A stretch of 64,000 bases of DNA from Agrococcus jejuensis (GTDB lineage: Bacteria > Actinomycetota > Actinomycetes > Actinomycetales > Microbacteriaceae): assembly GCF_007679035.1 (NCBI RefSeq), contig NZ_VEFR01000004.1, positions 208,613-272,612 of the forward strand, in the 5' to 3' direction. The translations under genes were made by a program, and so were the position numbers. The notes beneath the pieces were generated by a model that ran no database searches, was not told where the DNA came from, and saw only the letters and a program-made list of their open reading frames with translations. Below, in pieces: positions 40,444 to 49,263 of the stretch (the first letter of the stretch is position 1; each line of letters starts with the position of its first letter).

Positions 40444-41850
40444 ATGAGGAGAACCCCCCGTCCCACGCCGCTCGCGCGACGAACCCTCGTCGCCACCGCG
40501 ATCGCCGCAGCAGCCTTCATGGCCCTGCCCACGGCGATGGCCTCCGCGGCACCGTCTGGCGCCGAGCCGCTCGACACCGCCCCGGTGTCGGTCGACGCAC
40601 CGGTCGACGAGCTCATCATCGGCTACGACGCCCCCGCGTCGGCGCCGGACGCCGAGCAGCTCGTCGCCGAGTCGTCGGTCGACGTCGCCGTGACCGACGT
40701 CGCCCCCGTGGCGACCGGATCCGAGGTGGTCGCGCTCGACGCGGCCGTCTCAGGAGCCGAGCTCGACGCGCTCGTCGCGGAGCTCGAGGCCGTCGACGGC
40801 GTCGCCTACGTCGAGCCCAACGCCATGATGACGATCGCCCAGACGAACGATCCGGGATACGGCCAGCTGTGGGGCCTGCAGGACGGGCCGACCGGCATCG
40901 ACGCACCCGGAGCCTGGACCGAGTCGCGGGGCGCGGGCGCCGTCGTCGCCGTGCTCGACACGGGCATCACCTCGCACCCCGACCTGAACCCCAACGTGCT
41001 GCCGGGCTACGACTTCGTCAGCAACGCCTCGGCGGCGCGCGACGGCAACGGTCGTGACGCGAACCCCGCTGACCAGGGCGACTGGTCGGCGGCGAACGAG
41101 TGCCAGCCGAACAGCGCGGCGCGCAACTCGTCGTGGCACGGGACGCACGTCGCGGGCACGATCGCGGCGGTCGGCGACAACGGCCAGGGCGTCGTCGGGG
41201 CAGCCTACGAGGCACGCATCGTGCCGGTGCGCGTGCTCGCGCGATGCGGCGGCTCGACCACCGACATCGCCGACGCGATCATCTGGGCGGCCGGTGGCAG
41301 CGTCTCGGGCGTGCCCGCCAACGCCAACCCGGCCGACGTCATCAACCTCTCGCTCGGCGGCGCGGGCTCCTGCTCGACCACCACGCAGCGCGCCATCGAC
41401 ACGGCGGTGGCACGCGGTGCCACGGTCGTCGTGGCCGCAGGCAACAGCAACGCCAACGCCTCGGGCTTCAACCCCGCCAACTGCCGCAACGTCGTGACCG
41501 TCGCAGCGACCGACATCGGCGGCAACCGCGCGTTCTACTCGAACTACGGCACCACCGTCGACATCTCGGCGCCGGGCGGCGAGTCGGCGGTGCGCGGCGA
41601 GGGCATCCTCTCGACGCTCAACACCGGCACCACCACCCCGGGTTCGCCGAGCTACGCCGAGTACCAGGGCACCTCGATGGCGACGCCGCATGTCGCAGGC
41701 GTCGTGGCGCTGCTCGCAGCGACCGAGCCGGGCCTCACCCCGGCGCAGATCGAGCAGCGGCTGCGAGCCACCGCGGCATCCATCCCGGCATGCTCGGGCG
41801 GATGCGGCGCCGGGCTCGTCGACGCTGCGGCGGCGCTCGCGGCGGGCTAG
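40444..41850 (+). CDS. Secreted subtilisin-like serine peptidase (S8)
   Basis: AGGAG precedes the ATG by about seven bases. The 468-residue preproenzyme has a signal peptide (to about residue 37, ASA), an I9-type propeptide (VDELIIGYDA to YVEPNAMM, about 55-130) and a catalytic domain. The triad is Asp172 in VVAVLDTGI, His232 in SSWHGTHVAGT and Ser411 in YQGTSMATPHVAG; the oxyanion Asn is in VVVAAGNSN. There is no C-terminal anchor, so it should be released. A strong hairpin follows. Confidence 0.94.
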   Translation: MRRTPRPTPLARRTLVATAIAAAAFMALPTAMASAAPSGAEPLDTAPVSVDAPVDELIIGYDAPASAPDAEQLVAESSVDVAVTDVAPVATGSEVVALDAAVSGAELDALVAELEAVDGVAYVEPNAMMTIAQTNDPGYGQLWGLQDGPTGIDAPGAWTESRGAGAVVAVLDTGITSHPDLNPNVLPGYDFVSNASAARDGNGRDANPADQGDWSAANECQPNSAARNSSWHGTHVAGTIAAVGDNGQGVVGAAYEARIVPVRVLARCGGSTTDIADAIIWAAGGSVSGVPANANPADVINLSLGGAGSCSTTTQRAIDTAVARGATVVVAAGNSNANASGFNPANCRNVVTVAATDIGGNRAFYSNYGTTVDISAPGGESAVRGEGILSTLNTGTTTPGSPSYAEYQGTSMATPHVAGVVALLAATEPGLTPAQIEQRLRATAASIPACSGGCGAGLVDAAAALAAG

Positions 41851-41885
41851 CCGCGCAGACGGGTCGGCCGCTCGCGGCCGACCCG

Positions 41886-41917
41886 ACGAGGCCCCGGATG
41901 CGCATCCGGGGCCTCGT
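41886..41917 (+). terminator. Terminator after the subtilisin gene
   Basis: A 15-bp perfect stem (ACGAGGCCCCGGATG, 41886-41900, with 41903-41917) with a two-base centre lies 36 bases past the stop. Confidence 0.8.
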
Positions 41918-41974
41918 GCGCGTCCGTCTCCGCCGGCATCCCCGGACCCCTCGGGGCCCGGAGGACCCCCGCGA

Positions 41975-42005
41975 TAGGGTGGAGTGCAAGCGGGCTCCCG
42001 CTTGC
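41975..42005 (+). promoter_or_regulatory. purA promoter and 5'-end hairpin
   Basis: TAGGGT (41975-41980) is a likely -10. A perfect 9-2-9 inverted repeat, GCAAGCGGG-CT-CCCGCTTGC (41986-42005), would form at the very 5' end of the mRNA, 22 bases before the ATG and just upstream of the AAGGGG ribosome site. Confidence 0.5.
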
Positions 42006-42027
42006 CGACCAAGCAGAAGGGGACCCC

Positions 42028-43317
42028 ATGCCGGGCATCGTGATCCTCGGGGCGCAGTGGGGCGACGAGGGCAAGGGCAAGGCCACCGACCTCCTCGCGA
42101 GCCGCACCGACTACGTCGTGAAGTTCAACGGCGGCAACAACGCGGGCCACACCGTCGTCGTCGGCGACGAGAAGTACGCGCTGCACCTGCTGCCCTCCGG
42201 CATCCTCACCCCGGGCGTCGTGCCGGTGATCGGCAACGGCGTCGTCATCGACCTCGAGGTGCTGTTCGACGAGCTCGAGGCGCTCTCGGCGCGCGGCGTC
42301 GACGTGTCGAAGCTGCGCATCTCGGCGAACGCGCACATCATCGCCGACTACCACCGCACGCTCGACAAGGTCTCGGAGCGGTTCCTCGGCAAGCGCTCGA
42401 TCGGCACGACCGGTCGCGGCATCGGCCCCGCCTACGCCGACAAGATCAACCGCGTCGGCGTGCGCGTGCAGGACCTCTTCGACCCGTCGATCCTGCGCCA
42501 GAAGGTCGAGGGCTCCCTCGATCTCAAGAACCACCTGCTCACGAAGGTCTACAACCGTCGGCAGATCACGGTCGACGAGATCGTCGACGACCTGCAGTCG
42601 TACGTCGAGCGCCTCCGCCCGATGGTGGGCGACACGGCCCTCGAGCTCGACCAGGCGCTCGACCGCGGCGACATCGTCGTGTTCGAGGCCGGCCAGGCGA
42701 CGATGCTCGACATCGACCACGGCACGTACCCGTTCGTCACGTCGTCGTCGGCGACCGCCGGTGGCGCCGCGACCGGCTCGGGCGTCGCGCCCGCGCGCCT
42801 CGACCGCATCATCGGCATCGTCAAGGCGTACACGACCCGCGTCGGCTCGGGTCCGTTCCCGACCGAGCTGTTCGACGAGTGGGGCGAGCGCCTGCGCGCG
42901 ACCGGCTTCGAGTTCGGCACGACCACGGGCCGTCCGCGCCGCACCGGCTGGTACGACTCCGTCATCACCCGCTACGCCGCGCGCGTCAACGGCGTCACCG
43001 ACTTCGTGCTCACGAAGCTCGACGTGCTCACCGGCATCGAGCGCATCCCCGTCTGCGTCGCCTACGACGTGGATGGCGTGCGCCATGACGAGATGCCGGT
43101 GTCGCAGTCCGACGTGCACCACGCGACGCCCATCTACGAGGAGTTCCCCGGCTGGACCGAGGACATCTCCGGCGCGCGCACGTTCGACGACCTGCCGAAG
43201 AACGCGCAGGACTACGTGCTCGCGCTCGAGGCGATGTCGGGCTCGCGCATCTCGGCGATCGGCGTCGGCCCCGACCGGGAGGCCATCGTCGTGCGACACG
43301 ACCTCATCGAGGGCTGA
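42028..43317 (+). CDS. purA: Adenylosuccinate synthase
   Basis: Makes adenylosuccinate from IMP, aspartate and GTP, the first committed step to AMP. The 429-residue protein has all signatures: [17 protein letters not shown] (P-loop and catalytic Asp), [14 protein letters not shown] (catalytic His), [14 protein letters not shown], and the terminal [10 protein letters not shown]. Length matches bacterial PurA. Transcribed alone, with a leader hairpin upstream and a palindrome after the stop. Confidence 0.97.
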   Translation: MPGIVILGAQWGDEGKGKATDLLASRTDYVVKFNGGNNAGHTVVVGDEKYALHLLPSGILTPGVVPVIGNGVVIDLEVLFDELEALSARGVDVSKLRISANAHIIADYHRTLDKVSERFLGKRSIGTTGRGIGPAYADKINRVGVRVQDLFDPSILRQKVEGSLDLKNHLLTKVYNRRQITVDEIVDDLQSYVERLRPMVGDTALELDQALDRGDIVVFEAGQATMLDIDHGTYPFVTSSSATAGGAATGSGVAPARLDRIIGIVKAYTTRVGSGPFPTELFDEWGERLRATGFEFGTTTGRPRRTGWYDSVITRYAARVNGVTDFVLTKLDVLTGIERIPVCVAYDVDGVRHDEMPVSQSDVHHATPIYEEFPGWTEDISGARTFDDLPKNAQDYVLALEAMSGSRISAIGVGPDREAIVVRHDLIEG

Positions 43318-43333
43318 CCCCGAGTTGCGGTCT

Positions 43334-43363
43334 TCGGCCCGATGCGAGGTCACATCGGGCCGA
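43334..43363. terminator. Terminator hairpin (3'-palindrome family, copy 3)
   Basis: TCGGCCCGATG (43334-43344) pairs with 43353-43363. The loop (CGAGGTCA) matches copy 2 closely. It lies 17 bases after purA. Confidence 0.75.
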
Positions 43364-43404
43364 GACCCTCAACGCTGACTGCCCCCATCGGGTTGGATTA
43401 GCGC

Positions 43405-44634
43405 ATGGCAGCGGAGGATGAGCGCGCGCGGCTGCCCCGCTCGTTCCGCTGGCTGCTCGCGGCCGAGTCGGCCTCGAGCGTCGGCACGTACGTCACGCTG
43501 CTCGCGCTGCAGACGATCGTCGTCGTCACGCTCGGCGGCGACTCCGCCGACACGGGGCTGCTGAGCGCCGCGCGCTGGCTGCCATACCTCGTCGTGGGGC
43601 TGCTCGTGGGCGCGCTCGTCGACCGCATGCGCCGCAAGCCCGTCATGGTGTGGAGCGACGCCCTGCGTGCGCTGCTGCTCGTCGCGATCCCGGCGCTGTG
43701 GCTGCTCGACGCGCTCACGCTGCCGACGCTGCTCGTCGTCGTCATCGCCTACGGCGTCGCGACGGTCGTGAACGACGCCGCCTCGATGGCCTTCCTGCCG
43801 CGGCTCGTGTCGGGCCCGGTGCTGCAGTCGGCGCACGCGCGCATCGACACGGCGGATGCCGTGGCCCAGTCGGGCGGGCCCGCGCTCGGCGGCCTCGTCG
43901 TGCGACTCGTCGGAGCGCCGTTCGCGGTGCTCGTGGATGCGGTCGCCTCCGCCTTCGCGGCGCTCGCGGTCGCGCGCATCCGCGTCGACGAGCCCGAGCC
44001 AGCCGGTCGGCGCTCGGTGCGCGGCATCCTCGCCGACGTGGGAGAGGGCATCCGTCTCGTCTACCACGGCACCGCGCTGACGCGGCTCGCCGTCGCGACG
44101 CACGTGTGGTTCGCGGCCAATGCGACGCTCGGCGTGCTCGTGGCGCCGTTCGCCCTCACGACGCTGGGGCTCGACGCGGGCGCGTTCGGCCTCGTGCTCG
44201 CCGCCGCGGGCGTCGGCGCCGTCGTGGGCGCGTCGGTCACGGGATGGGTCGGGCGCCGCCTGGGTGCGCTGCCGACGGTCGCCGCGTGTCACGCGCTGTC
44301 GACGCTCGCGGTGCTCGTGATGGCCGCGGCCGTGCTCGTGGCGGCGTCGCCCGTGCTCGCGACCGTGCTGCTCGGCGCCGGGCAGCTGCTGCACGGCCTC
44401 GCGATGGGCGCGTCGAACTCGCACGAGATGGCCTATCGGCAGACGCGCACGCCCGACGAGGCGCAGGCGCGCGTCAACATGACGATGCGCGCCGCGAACC
44501 GCGCCGTCATCGTGGTCGTCGCGCCGATCGCGGGCGCCGTCGCGGTCGCGACGGGCATCCTGCCGATGCTCGCCGTCGCGGCGCTGCTCTTCCTGACCGC
44601 ATCCCTCGCGATCGCCCTCCGCCCGCGACGGTGA
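43405..44634 (+). CDS. MFS transporter (drug-exporter type)
   Basis: A 409-residue, 12-helix major facilitator with the EntS/MFS_3 layout: RWLLAAESASSVGTYVTLLA in helix 1, the loop 2-3 motif DRMRRKPVM, and DTADAVAQSGGPALGGLVVR in the fourth/fifth helix region. These families usually export small molecules or siderophores. No partner gene suggests the substrate. The stop codon lies within the stem of the following palindrome. Confidence 0.87.
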   Translation: MAAEDERARLPRSFRWLLAAESASSVGTYVTLLALQTIVVVTLGGDSADTGLLSAARWLPYLVVGLLVGALVDRMRRKPVMVWSDALRALLLVAIPALWLLDALTLPTLLVVVIAYGVATVVNDAASMAFLPRLVSGPVLQSAHARIDTADAVAQSGGPALGGLVVRLVGAPFAVLVDAVASAFAALAVARIRVDEPEPAGRRSVRGILADVGEGIRLVYHGTALTRLAVATHVWFAANATLGVLVAPFALTTLGLDAGAFGLVLAAAGVGAVVGASVTGWVGRRLGALPTVAACHALSTLAVLVMAAAVLVAASPVLATVLLGAGQLLHGLAMGASNSHEMAYRQTRTPDEAQARVNMTMRAANRAVIVVVAPIAGAVAVATGILPMLAVAALLFLTASLAIALRPRR

Positions 44635-44676
44635 GGGCTTCGGCCCGAATCGACATCACATCGGGCCGAAGCCCTC
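44633..44676. terminator. Terminator hairpin (3'-palindrome family, copy 4)
   Basis: GAGGGCTTCGGCCCGA (44633-44648) pairs perfectly with 44661-44676. The left arm begins inside the TGA stop of the MFS gene. Confidence 0.85.
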
Positions 44677-44692
44677 GATGCTGCGAACCTTT

Positions 44693-44736
44693 GAGGTTCT
44701 CGGCCACTTGCGAGGTCACAAGCGGCCGAGAACCTC
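44693..44736. terminator. Terminator hairpin (3'-palindrome family, copy 5)
   Basis: GAGGTTCTCGGCC (44693-44705) pairs perfectly with 44724-44736, with a further mismatched inner stem. It is 17 bases from copy 4; each could serve one of the two convergent genes. Confidence 0.85.
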
Positions 44737-44750
44737 GCAAGCACTCGGGG

Positions 44751-46766
44751 TCACCAGGGGAGAGCGTCGGGGATCGGGTCCGCGCCGAGCACGTGCTGCG
44801 CGCAGAAGGCGAGCACCGTCTCGTTCCAGGTGATGGCGTTCGACGGGCGCAGCACCCAGTGATGCTCGTCGGTGAGCTGCAGGAACCGATGCGGCATCGA
44901 GGCCGGCGTGCCCCGCCACCCCGACACGAGATCCCACCACAGCCGCAGCGCCTCGCTCACCGGCACGCGGTAGTCGCGGTTGCCGTGCGTCACGAGCATC
45001 GGCGTCGTGATCGCCGCCGCCGAGTGGTGCGGCGAGTACGCGCGGTACCACTCGGGCAGGTCGTCGGGGTGGCCGTGCACGCGCACCTTGTGCGCCGCGG
45101 CATCCGTCGTCGCGTGCTGCTGGTCGAGCGCCCAGAGGCCCGCGTGCGTCACGATCGCGCCGAAGCGATCGGAGTGCCCGGCGATCCAGTTCGTCATGAA
45201 TCCGCCGAAGGATGCGCCGAGCAGCGCCGTGCGGGATGCGTCGAGCGTGCGCCGGGTCAGCACGCGGTCGAGCAGCCTCTCGCACTCGTGCCAGACGACG
45301 TCGGGGCGGCGGGGCCAGCCGCGGTTGAGGCCGGCGTGCCCGTAGCCGGTCGACATCGCGGGGTCGGGCAGCAGCACGGCCCAGCCTCGGGCGACGGCGA
45401 GCCAGGGGTTCCAGCGCCAGCTCCACGCGTTGTACGAGCCGTGCGGGCCGCCGTGGATCCATAGCATCACCGGCGCGGGCGCCTTCGTGGACGCCGATGC
45501 CGGCGTGCACAGCCAGCCGCCGACCGTCACGCCGTCGACGTCGGTCTCGACCCACTCGACGCGGCCCGGCAGGGCGCCGACGCCGCCGGGTGCGGGGATG
45601 GGCGCAGCCTCGACGCGGCCGCGACCGGCGAGCGGGATGCGCACGGGCGCGGGCGGCGAGGTCGTGTCCGAGCGCAGGGCGAACACGGCGCTTCCGTCGC
45701 GCGACGGTGCGAGCGCCGAGTGCGGGGCGTCGTCGACGAGGGTGCGCACCGAGCCCGTCGCCGCATCCACGAGCAGCACGGCGCCGCGCGAGTGCAGGTC
45801 GCCCGTCACCACGAGGCGCGCGTCGTCGACCCACGCGTACGAGCCGATCGTGAGATCGCCGACGTCGACCGCCACGGGGCCGCCGCCGCCGAGCGGGTGC
45901 AGCTCGAGGAAGTCGTACGACGTGTCGGTGGGCGTCGAGGTCGTGACGCGCGTCACGGCGACGCGACTGCCGTCGGGCGAGAGTCGCGGCCCCGACCACC
46001 CGTGCCCGGCCGTCGGCTTCAGCAGCATCCGCCGCCGCCGCGTGCGCACGTCGATCGCGGCGATGCCCGTGCGGGTCTCGCCGCCGGTCGTGCGCGTCGT
46101 CCAGGTCGTGACGGCGGTGGCGCCGTCGCGGGCGAGGTCGGCGGAGGCGTTCGTGAGCGCCACGGTGTCGGCGCCGGACGTGAGCTCGCGCAGCTCGCCG
46201 TCGTACGACACGTGCACGAGCCGCGTCGACTGGTCGCCGAGCTCGTGGTCCCAGTACCGGATGGGCATGCCGGTGTGCCAGATCGTGGTGCGCTTGGCGG
46301 CGGCGCGAGCGTCGCGGCGCTCGGCGTCGTCGGCGAGCGAGCCGCCCGCGAGCACCTGCGTCGTCGCGAGCATCGATCCGTCGTCGGCGACGGCGACGAG
46401 GGTGAGCCCGCCCGGCGCGGATGCGACGACGTGCGCCTCGCCGTGCACGGGCAGGCGCCAGATGGCGGGGCCGTCGTCATCGTGCTCGCCCGTGGGGTCG
46501 GGGCGGGCGGATGCGAAGAGCAGCGAGCCGTCGGGTCCGAATCGCGGAGCGGACTCGCCCTTCGCCGACCACGTCAGCCGCCTGGGGAAGGCGCCGCCCG
46601 TCGCGTCGAGCTCCCAGAGCGCCGAGGGCGTGCGCGAGAGGTCGTCGGTGGCCTGCTGGATCTGCGCCACGAGCCGCCCGTCGGGTCCGGCCGCGAGCCC
46701 CGCGATGCGCGGGATGCGCAGCAGCCCCTCGATGTCGGTCCAGTCCTCGAAGCGCGTCTCAGCCAT
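44751..46766 (-). CDS. S9 family (prolyl oligopeptidase-type) serine peptidase
   Basis: A 671-residue cytoplasmic peptidase with an N-terminal beta-propeller (about residues 1-400) and a C-terminal alpha/beta hydrolase. The nucleophile is Ser519 in ALLGASFGGFMT; the Asp lies in THGNRDYRVP and the His in DEHHWVLRPSN near the end. WIHGGPHGSYNAWSWRWNPW marks the start of the hydrolase domain. It cleaves short peptides, likely after proline or small residues in the acylaminoacyl-peptidase manner. No signal peptide. Between two convergent hairpin regions. Confidence 0.92.
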   Translation of the reverse strand: MAETRFEDWTDIEGLLRIPRIAGLAAGPDGRLVAQIQQATDDLSRTPSALWELDATGGAFPRRLTWSAKGESAPRFGPDGSLLFASARPDPTGEHDDDGPAIWRLPVHGEAHVVASAPGGLTLVAVADDGSMLATTQVLAGGSLADDAERRDARAAAKRTTIWHTGMPIRYWDHELGDQSTRLVHVSYDGELRELTSGADTVALTNASADLARDGATAVTTWTTRTTGGETRTGIAAIDVRTRRRRMLLKPTAGHGWSGPRLSPDGSRVAVTRVTTSTPTDTSYDFLELHPLGGGGPVAVDVGDLTIGSYAWVDDARLVVTGDLHSRGAVLLVDAATGSVRTLVDDAPHSALAPSRDGSAVFALRSDTTSPPAPVRIPLAGRGRVEAAPIPAPGGVGALPGRVEWVETDVDGVTVGGWLCTPASASTKAPAPVMLWIHGGPHGSYNAWSWRWNPWLAVARGWAVLLPDPAMSTGYGHAGLNRGWPRRPDVVWHECERLLDRVLTRRTLDASRTALLGASFGGFMTNWIAGHSDRFGAIVTHAGLWALDQQHATTDAAAHKVRVHGHPDDLPEWYRAYSPHHSAAAITTPMLVTHGNRDYRVPVSEALRLWWDLVSGWRGTPASMPHRFLQLTDEHHWVLRPSNAITWNETVLAFCAQHVLGADPIPDALPW

Positions 46767-46790
46767 CCGTCGACGCTATCTCCCCAGCGC

Positions 46791-46840
46791 GTCGAGGGTC
46801 TCGGCTCGATGCGATCTCGCATCGGGCCGAGACCCTCGAC
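46791..46840. terminator. 23-bp palindrome (3'-palindrome family, copy 6)
   Basis: The left arm 46791-46813 begins GTCGAGGGTCTCGG and matches 46818-46840 at 22 of 23 positions around ATCT. It follows apt and precedes the S9 peptidase gene. Confidence 0.85.
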
Positions 46841-46844
46841 TCCG

Positions 46845-47369
46845 TCAGGTGGTGAAGACGGCGTGCGCGGTGGGGACGCGGGCGCGGCCGCCGAGGTCGA
46901 CGAGCTCGAGGATCACCGCGACGCCCGCGACGGTGCCGCCGAGGCGCTCGACGAGCTCGATCGCCGCAACGAGCGTGCCGCCGGTCGCGAGCACGTCGTC
47001 GACCAGCAGCACGCGGCGCCCCGTGAGGTCGCCGGAGGCCTCGATCGTCGCGACGTCGTACTCGAGGGCGTAGTCGACGGATGCCGTGGGATGCGGCGTC
47101 TTGCCCGCCTTGCGGATCGGCAGCAGGCCCGTGCGCGCGATCGCGGCGACCGTGCCCGCGAGCAGGAACCCGCGCGCCTCGACGCCGGCGACGAGGTCGA
47201 AGTCGCCGTCGAACGGCGCCGCGAGCGCGGCGGTGACGGCGGCGAGCGCGTCGGCGTCGGCGAGCATCGGCGCGATGTCGCGGAAGAGGATGCCCGGCTT
47301 CGGGAAGTCGGGCGTGAGCGCGATGCGCGCCTCGGCGCGGGCGAGGGCGTCGGCGGAGGGATGCGGCAC
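46845..47369 (-). CDS. apt: Adenine phosphoribosyltransferase
   Basis: Salvages adenine to AMP with PRPP. I place the start at GTG 47369: TACCCT lies seven bases upstream, fitting a leaderless mRNA. The 174-residue protein has PDFPKPGILFRDIAPML at the N-terminus (Apt signature), GVEARGFLLAG, PIRKAGKTPH and the PRPP motif VLLVDDVLATGGTL. Length matches bacterial Apt. Together with purA it serves adenine nucleotide supply, but the two are not in one operon. Confidence 0.95.
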   Translation of the reverse strand: MPHPSADALARAEARIALTPDFPKPGILFRDIAPMLADADALAAVTAALAAPFDGDFDLVAGVEARGFLLAGTVAAIARTGLLPIRKAGKTPHPTASVDYALEYDVATIEASGDLTGRRVLLVDDVLATGGTLVAAIELVERLGGTVAGVAVILELVDLGGRARVPTAHAVFTT

Positions 47370-47376
47370 GGCTCCC

Positions 47377-47382
47377 AGGGTA
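47377..47382 (-). promoter_or_regulatory. -10 element for leaderless apt
   Basis: On the minus strand TACCCT (47382-47377) is followed by GGGAGCC and the GTG start. Confidence 0.45.
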
Positions 47383-47423
47383 TGGGTGGTGGTGTGGCCT
47401 GCAGGTTCGAGGCGTCCGCCCAC

Positions 47424-47646
47424 CTGCTGGTCGAGGAGCGCGCGAGCGCAGCGAGCACGCGTCACGAGACCACGCGACCGCGGCACCTGCTCAGCCGTGC
47501 GCGTGGTCCCGTCGGGCGGGCACGTCGTGTGGTCTCGTGACGGCTGCAGCCTTCGGCTGCGGCCTCCTCGACCAGCTGGGGAGAGCGGGCCAGGGAGGCG
47601 GCTGCGGCCTCGTCGACGGGCTGGGGGAGAGCGGGCCGGGAAGGCG
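47424..47646. repeat. Inverted copies of the dispersed CTGGTCGAGGAGCGC element plus a 25-bp direct repeat
   Basis: Occupies a 366-base gap between apt and padR. CTGCTGGTCGAGGAGCGC to GTCACGAGACCA (47424-47472) is inverted at 47530-47579 (TGGTCTCGTGACGGCTGC to CTCCTCGACCAGCTGG). A direct repeat GGAGAGCGGGCC-GGGA-GCG follows (from about 47579 and 47625). No coding frame is supported. Confidence 0.8.
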
Positions 47647-47685
47647 ACCGGATCCGATCGCCTCTTGCGCCATCCACTATCCAGT

Positions 47686-47722
47686 GTCACTATGTACCGG
47701 TAGTCAACGTCACTGAGTACCG
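47686..47722 (+). promoter_or_regulatory. Candidate PadR operator (two 14-bp direct repeats)
   Basis: GTCACTATGTACCG (47686-47699) and GTCACTGAGTACCG (47709-47722) are 23 bases apart, upstream of padR, with the palindrome TACCGGTA at 47695-47702 between them. Autoregulation by PadR is likely for this gene order; the binding site is inferred. Confidence 0.5.
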
Positions 47723-47735
47723 AAGGAGACGCCCG

Positions 47736-48095
47736 ATGCCCAAGCAGGTGACCGAGATGCTCAAGGGCATCCTCGAGGGCATCGTGCTCGCGATCCTCGG
47801 CCGACGATCCGCCTACGGGTACGAGATCACCGCCGAGCTGCGCGAGCGCGGCTTCGCCGACATCGCCGAGGGCACGATCTACGCCCTGCTGACCCGCATC
47901 GAGCAGCGCGGCCTCGTCGACGTCGCCAAGGTGCCCAGCGAGAAGGGCCCGCCCCGCAAGGTCTACGCGCTCAACGCGGCAGGCCGCACCGCCCTCGAGG
48001 AGTTCTGGGCCACCTACGACCTCCTCGCCACCCGCCTCGCCGGCCTCCGCGACGACGCCGCCGGCACCACCACGACCATCCAGGAGCGACCATGA
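47736..48095 (+). CDS. PadR family transcriptional regulator
   Basis: A 119-residue winged-helix repressor. MLKGILEGIVLAILGRRSAY followed by GYEITAELRERGF, EGTIYALLTRIEQRGLV and PPRKVYALNAAGRTAL are the standard PadR N-terminal signatures. It has the short C-terminal helix of subfamily 2. The next gene starts within its stop codon (ATGA). As first gene of an exporter operon it probably represses the whole unit until a toxic ligand binds. Confidence 0.94.
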   Translation: MPKQVTEMLKGILEGIVLAILGRRSAYGYEITAELRERGFADIAEGTIYALLTRIEQRGLVDVAKVPSEKGPPRKVYALNAAGRTALEEFWATYDLLATRLAGLRDDAAGTTTTIQERP

Positions 48096-48463
48096 CCAAC
48101 CTCTTCGAGAAGCTCGTCGGCGACCTCGGCCACAAGCGCCAGTACCGCGAGTACCGCGCCCGCGTGAAGGGCCTCGCCGAGCCGTACCGAACGACGGGCC
48201 TCGCCCTCGAGCGCTACCTGCTGAACCTCGGTGCCGGCAGCGACAGCGAGCAGATGCTGCGCATGCTCGACGACCTCGCGACCCTGCTCGAGCAGGGTCT
48301 CGCCGACGGCATCCCCGTGCGCGACGTCGTCGGCGACGACCCCGTCGACTTCGCCGAGGCGCACCTCGCCAACTACCCGCAGGGCTCGTGGATCCAGAAG
48401 GAGCGCACGCGCCTCGCCACCACGATCGCCGAGGCGATCGACGACGCAGGAGGTCGCGCATGA
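48092..48463 (+). CDS. DUF1048 family protein
   Basis: A 123-residue soluble helical protein. Its start (MTNLFEKLVGDLGHKRQYRE) and the middle YLLNLGAGSDSEQMLRMLDD and ending EAHLANYPQGSWIQKERTRL match DUF1048, a family often found beside padR genes. Function unknown. It overlaps both neighbours by four bases (ATGA), so its dose is tied to PadR and the ABC exporter. Confidence 0.85.
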   Translation: MTNLFEKLVGDLGHKRQYREYRARVKGLAEPYRTTGLALERYLLNLGAGSDSEQMLRMLDDLATLLEQGLADGIPVRDVVGDDPVDFAEAHLANYPQGSWIQKERTRLATTIAEAIDDAGGRA

Positions 48464-49263
48464 CCGCGCTCACCCCCGCGATCTCCGTCCGCGGCATCGA
48501 GAAGTCCTTCCGGGACCTCGCCGTGCTGCGCGGCGTCGACCTCGACGTCGCGCCCGGCTCGATCGTGGCGCTGCTCGGCTCGAACGGCGCGGGCAAGACC
48601 ACGCTCGTGCGCATCCTCGCCACGTTGCTGCGGGCGGATGCGGGTGCCGCATCCGTCGCCGGCCACGACGTGCGCGGCGACGCCCAGCGCGTGCGCGAGT
48701 CGTTGAGCCTCACGGGCCAGTTCGCGGCGGTCGACGAGGTGCTCACGGGCCGCGAGAACCTCGCGCTCGTGGCGCGCCTGCGGCACCTGCCCGACCCGAA
48801 CGGCATCGCCGATCGGCTGCTCGCGCGCTTCTCGCTCACCGACGCCGGCGGCCGACGCGCTGCCACCTACTCGGGCGGCATGCGTCGTCGACTCGACATC
48901 GCGATGAGCCTCGTCGGCGATCCGCGCGTCGTCGTGCTCGACGAGCCGACGACCGGGCTCGACCCGCAGGCCCGCATCGAGGTGTGGGATGCCGTGCGTG
49001 AGCTCGCCGGCGCCGGCACGACCGTGCTGCTCACGACGCAGCACCTCGAGGAGGCCGAGCAGCTCGCCGACCGCATCGCGATCCTGCACCGCGGCGTCAT
49101 CGTGCAGGACGGCACGCTCGACGAGCTGCGTGCGCTGCTGCCGCAGGCGACCGTCGAGACGGTCGAGCGGCAGCCCTCGCTCGAGGAGGTCTTCCTCGCC
49201 GTCGTCGGCGCTGACGGGGCCTCGCCGGACGAAGCATCCGCACCCAAGGAGGTCGACCGATGA
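48460..49263 (+). CDS. ABC transporter ATP-binding protein (drug export type)
   Basis: A 267-residue ATPase of the DrrA/CcmA-like export group. Walker A GSNGAGKTT, Q-loop TGQFAAVDE, signature YSGGMRRR, Walker B VVVLDEPTTG and the switch His in LTTQHLEEAE. The C-terminal tail after residue 210 is typical of DrrA-like proteins. Start overlaps the DUF1048 stop and its own stop overlaps the permease start. Confidence 0.93.
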   Translation: MTALTPAISVRGIEKSFRDLAVLRGVDLDVAPGSIVALLGSNGAGKTTLVRILATLLRADAGAASVAGHDVRGDAQRVRESLSLTGQFAAVDEVLTGRENLALVARLRHLPDPNGIADRLLARFSLTDAGGRRAATYSGGMRRRLDIAMSLVGDPRVVVLDEPTTGLDPQARIEVWDAVRELAGAGTTVLLTTQHLEEAEQLADRIAILHRGVIVQDGTLDELRALLPQATVETVERQPSLEEVFLAVVGADGASPDEASAPKEVDR

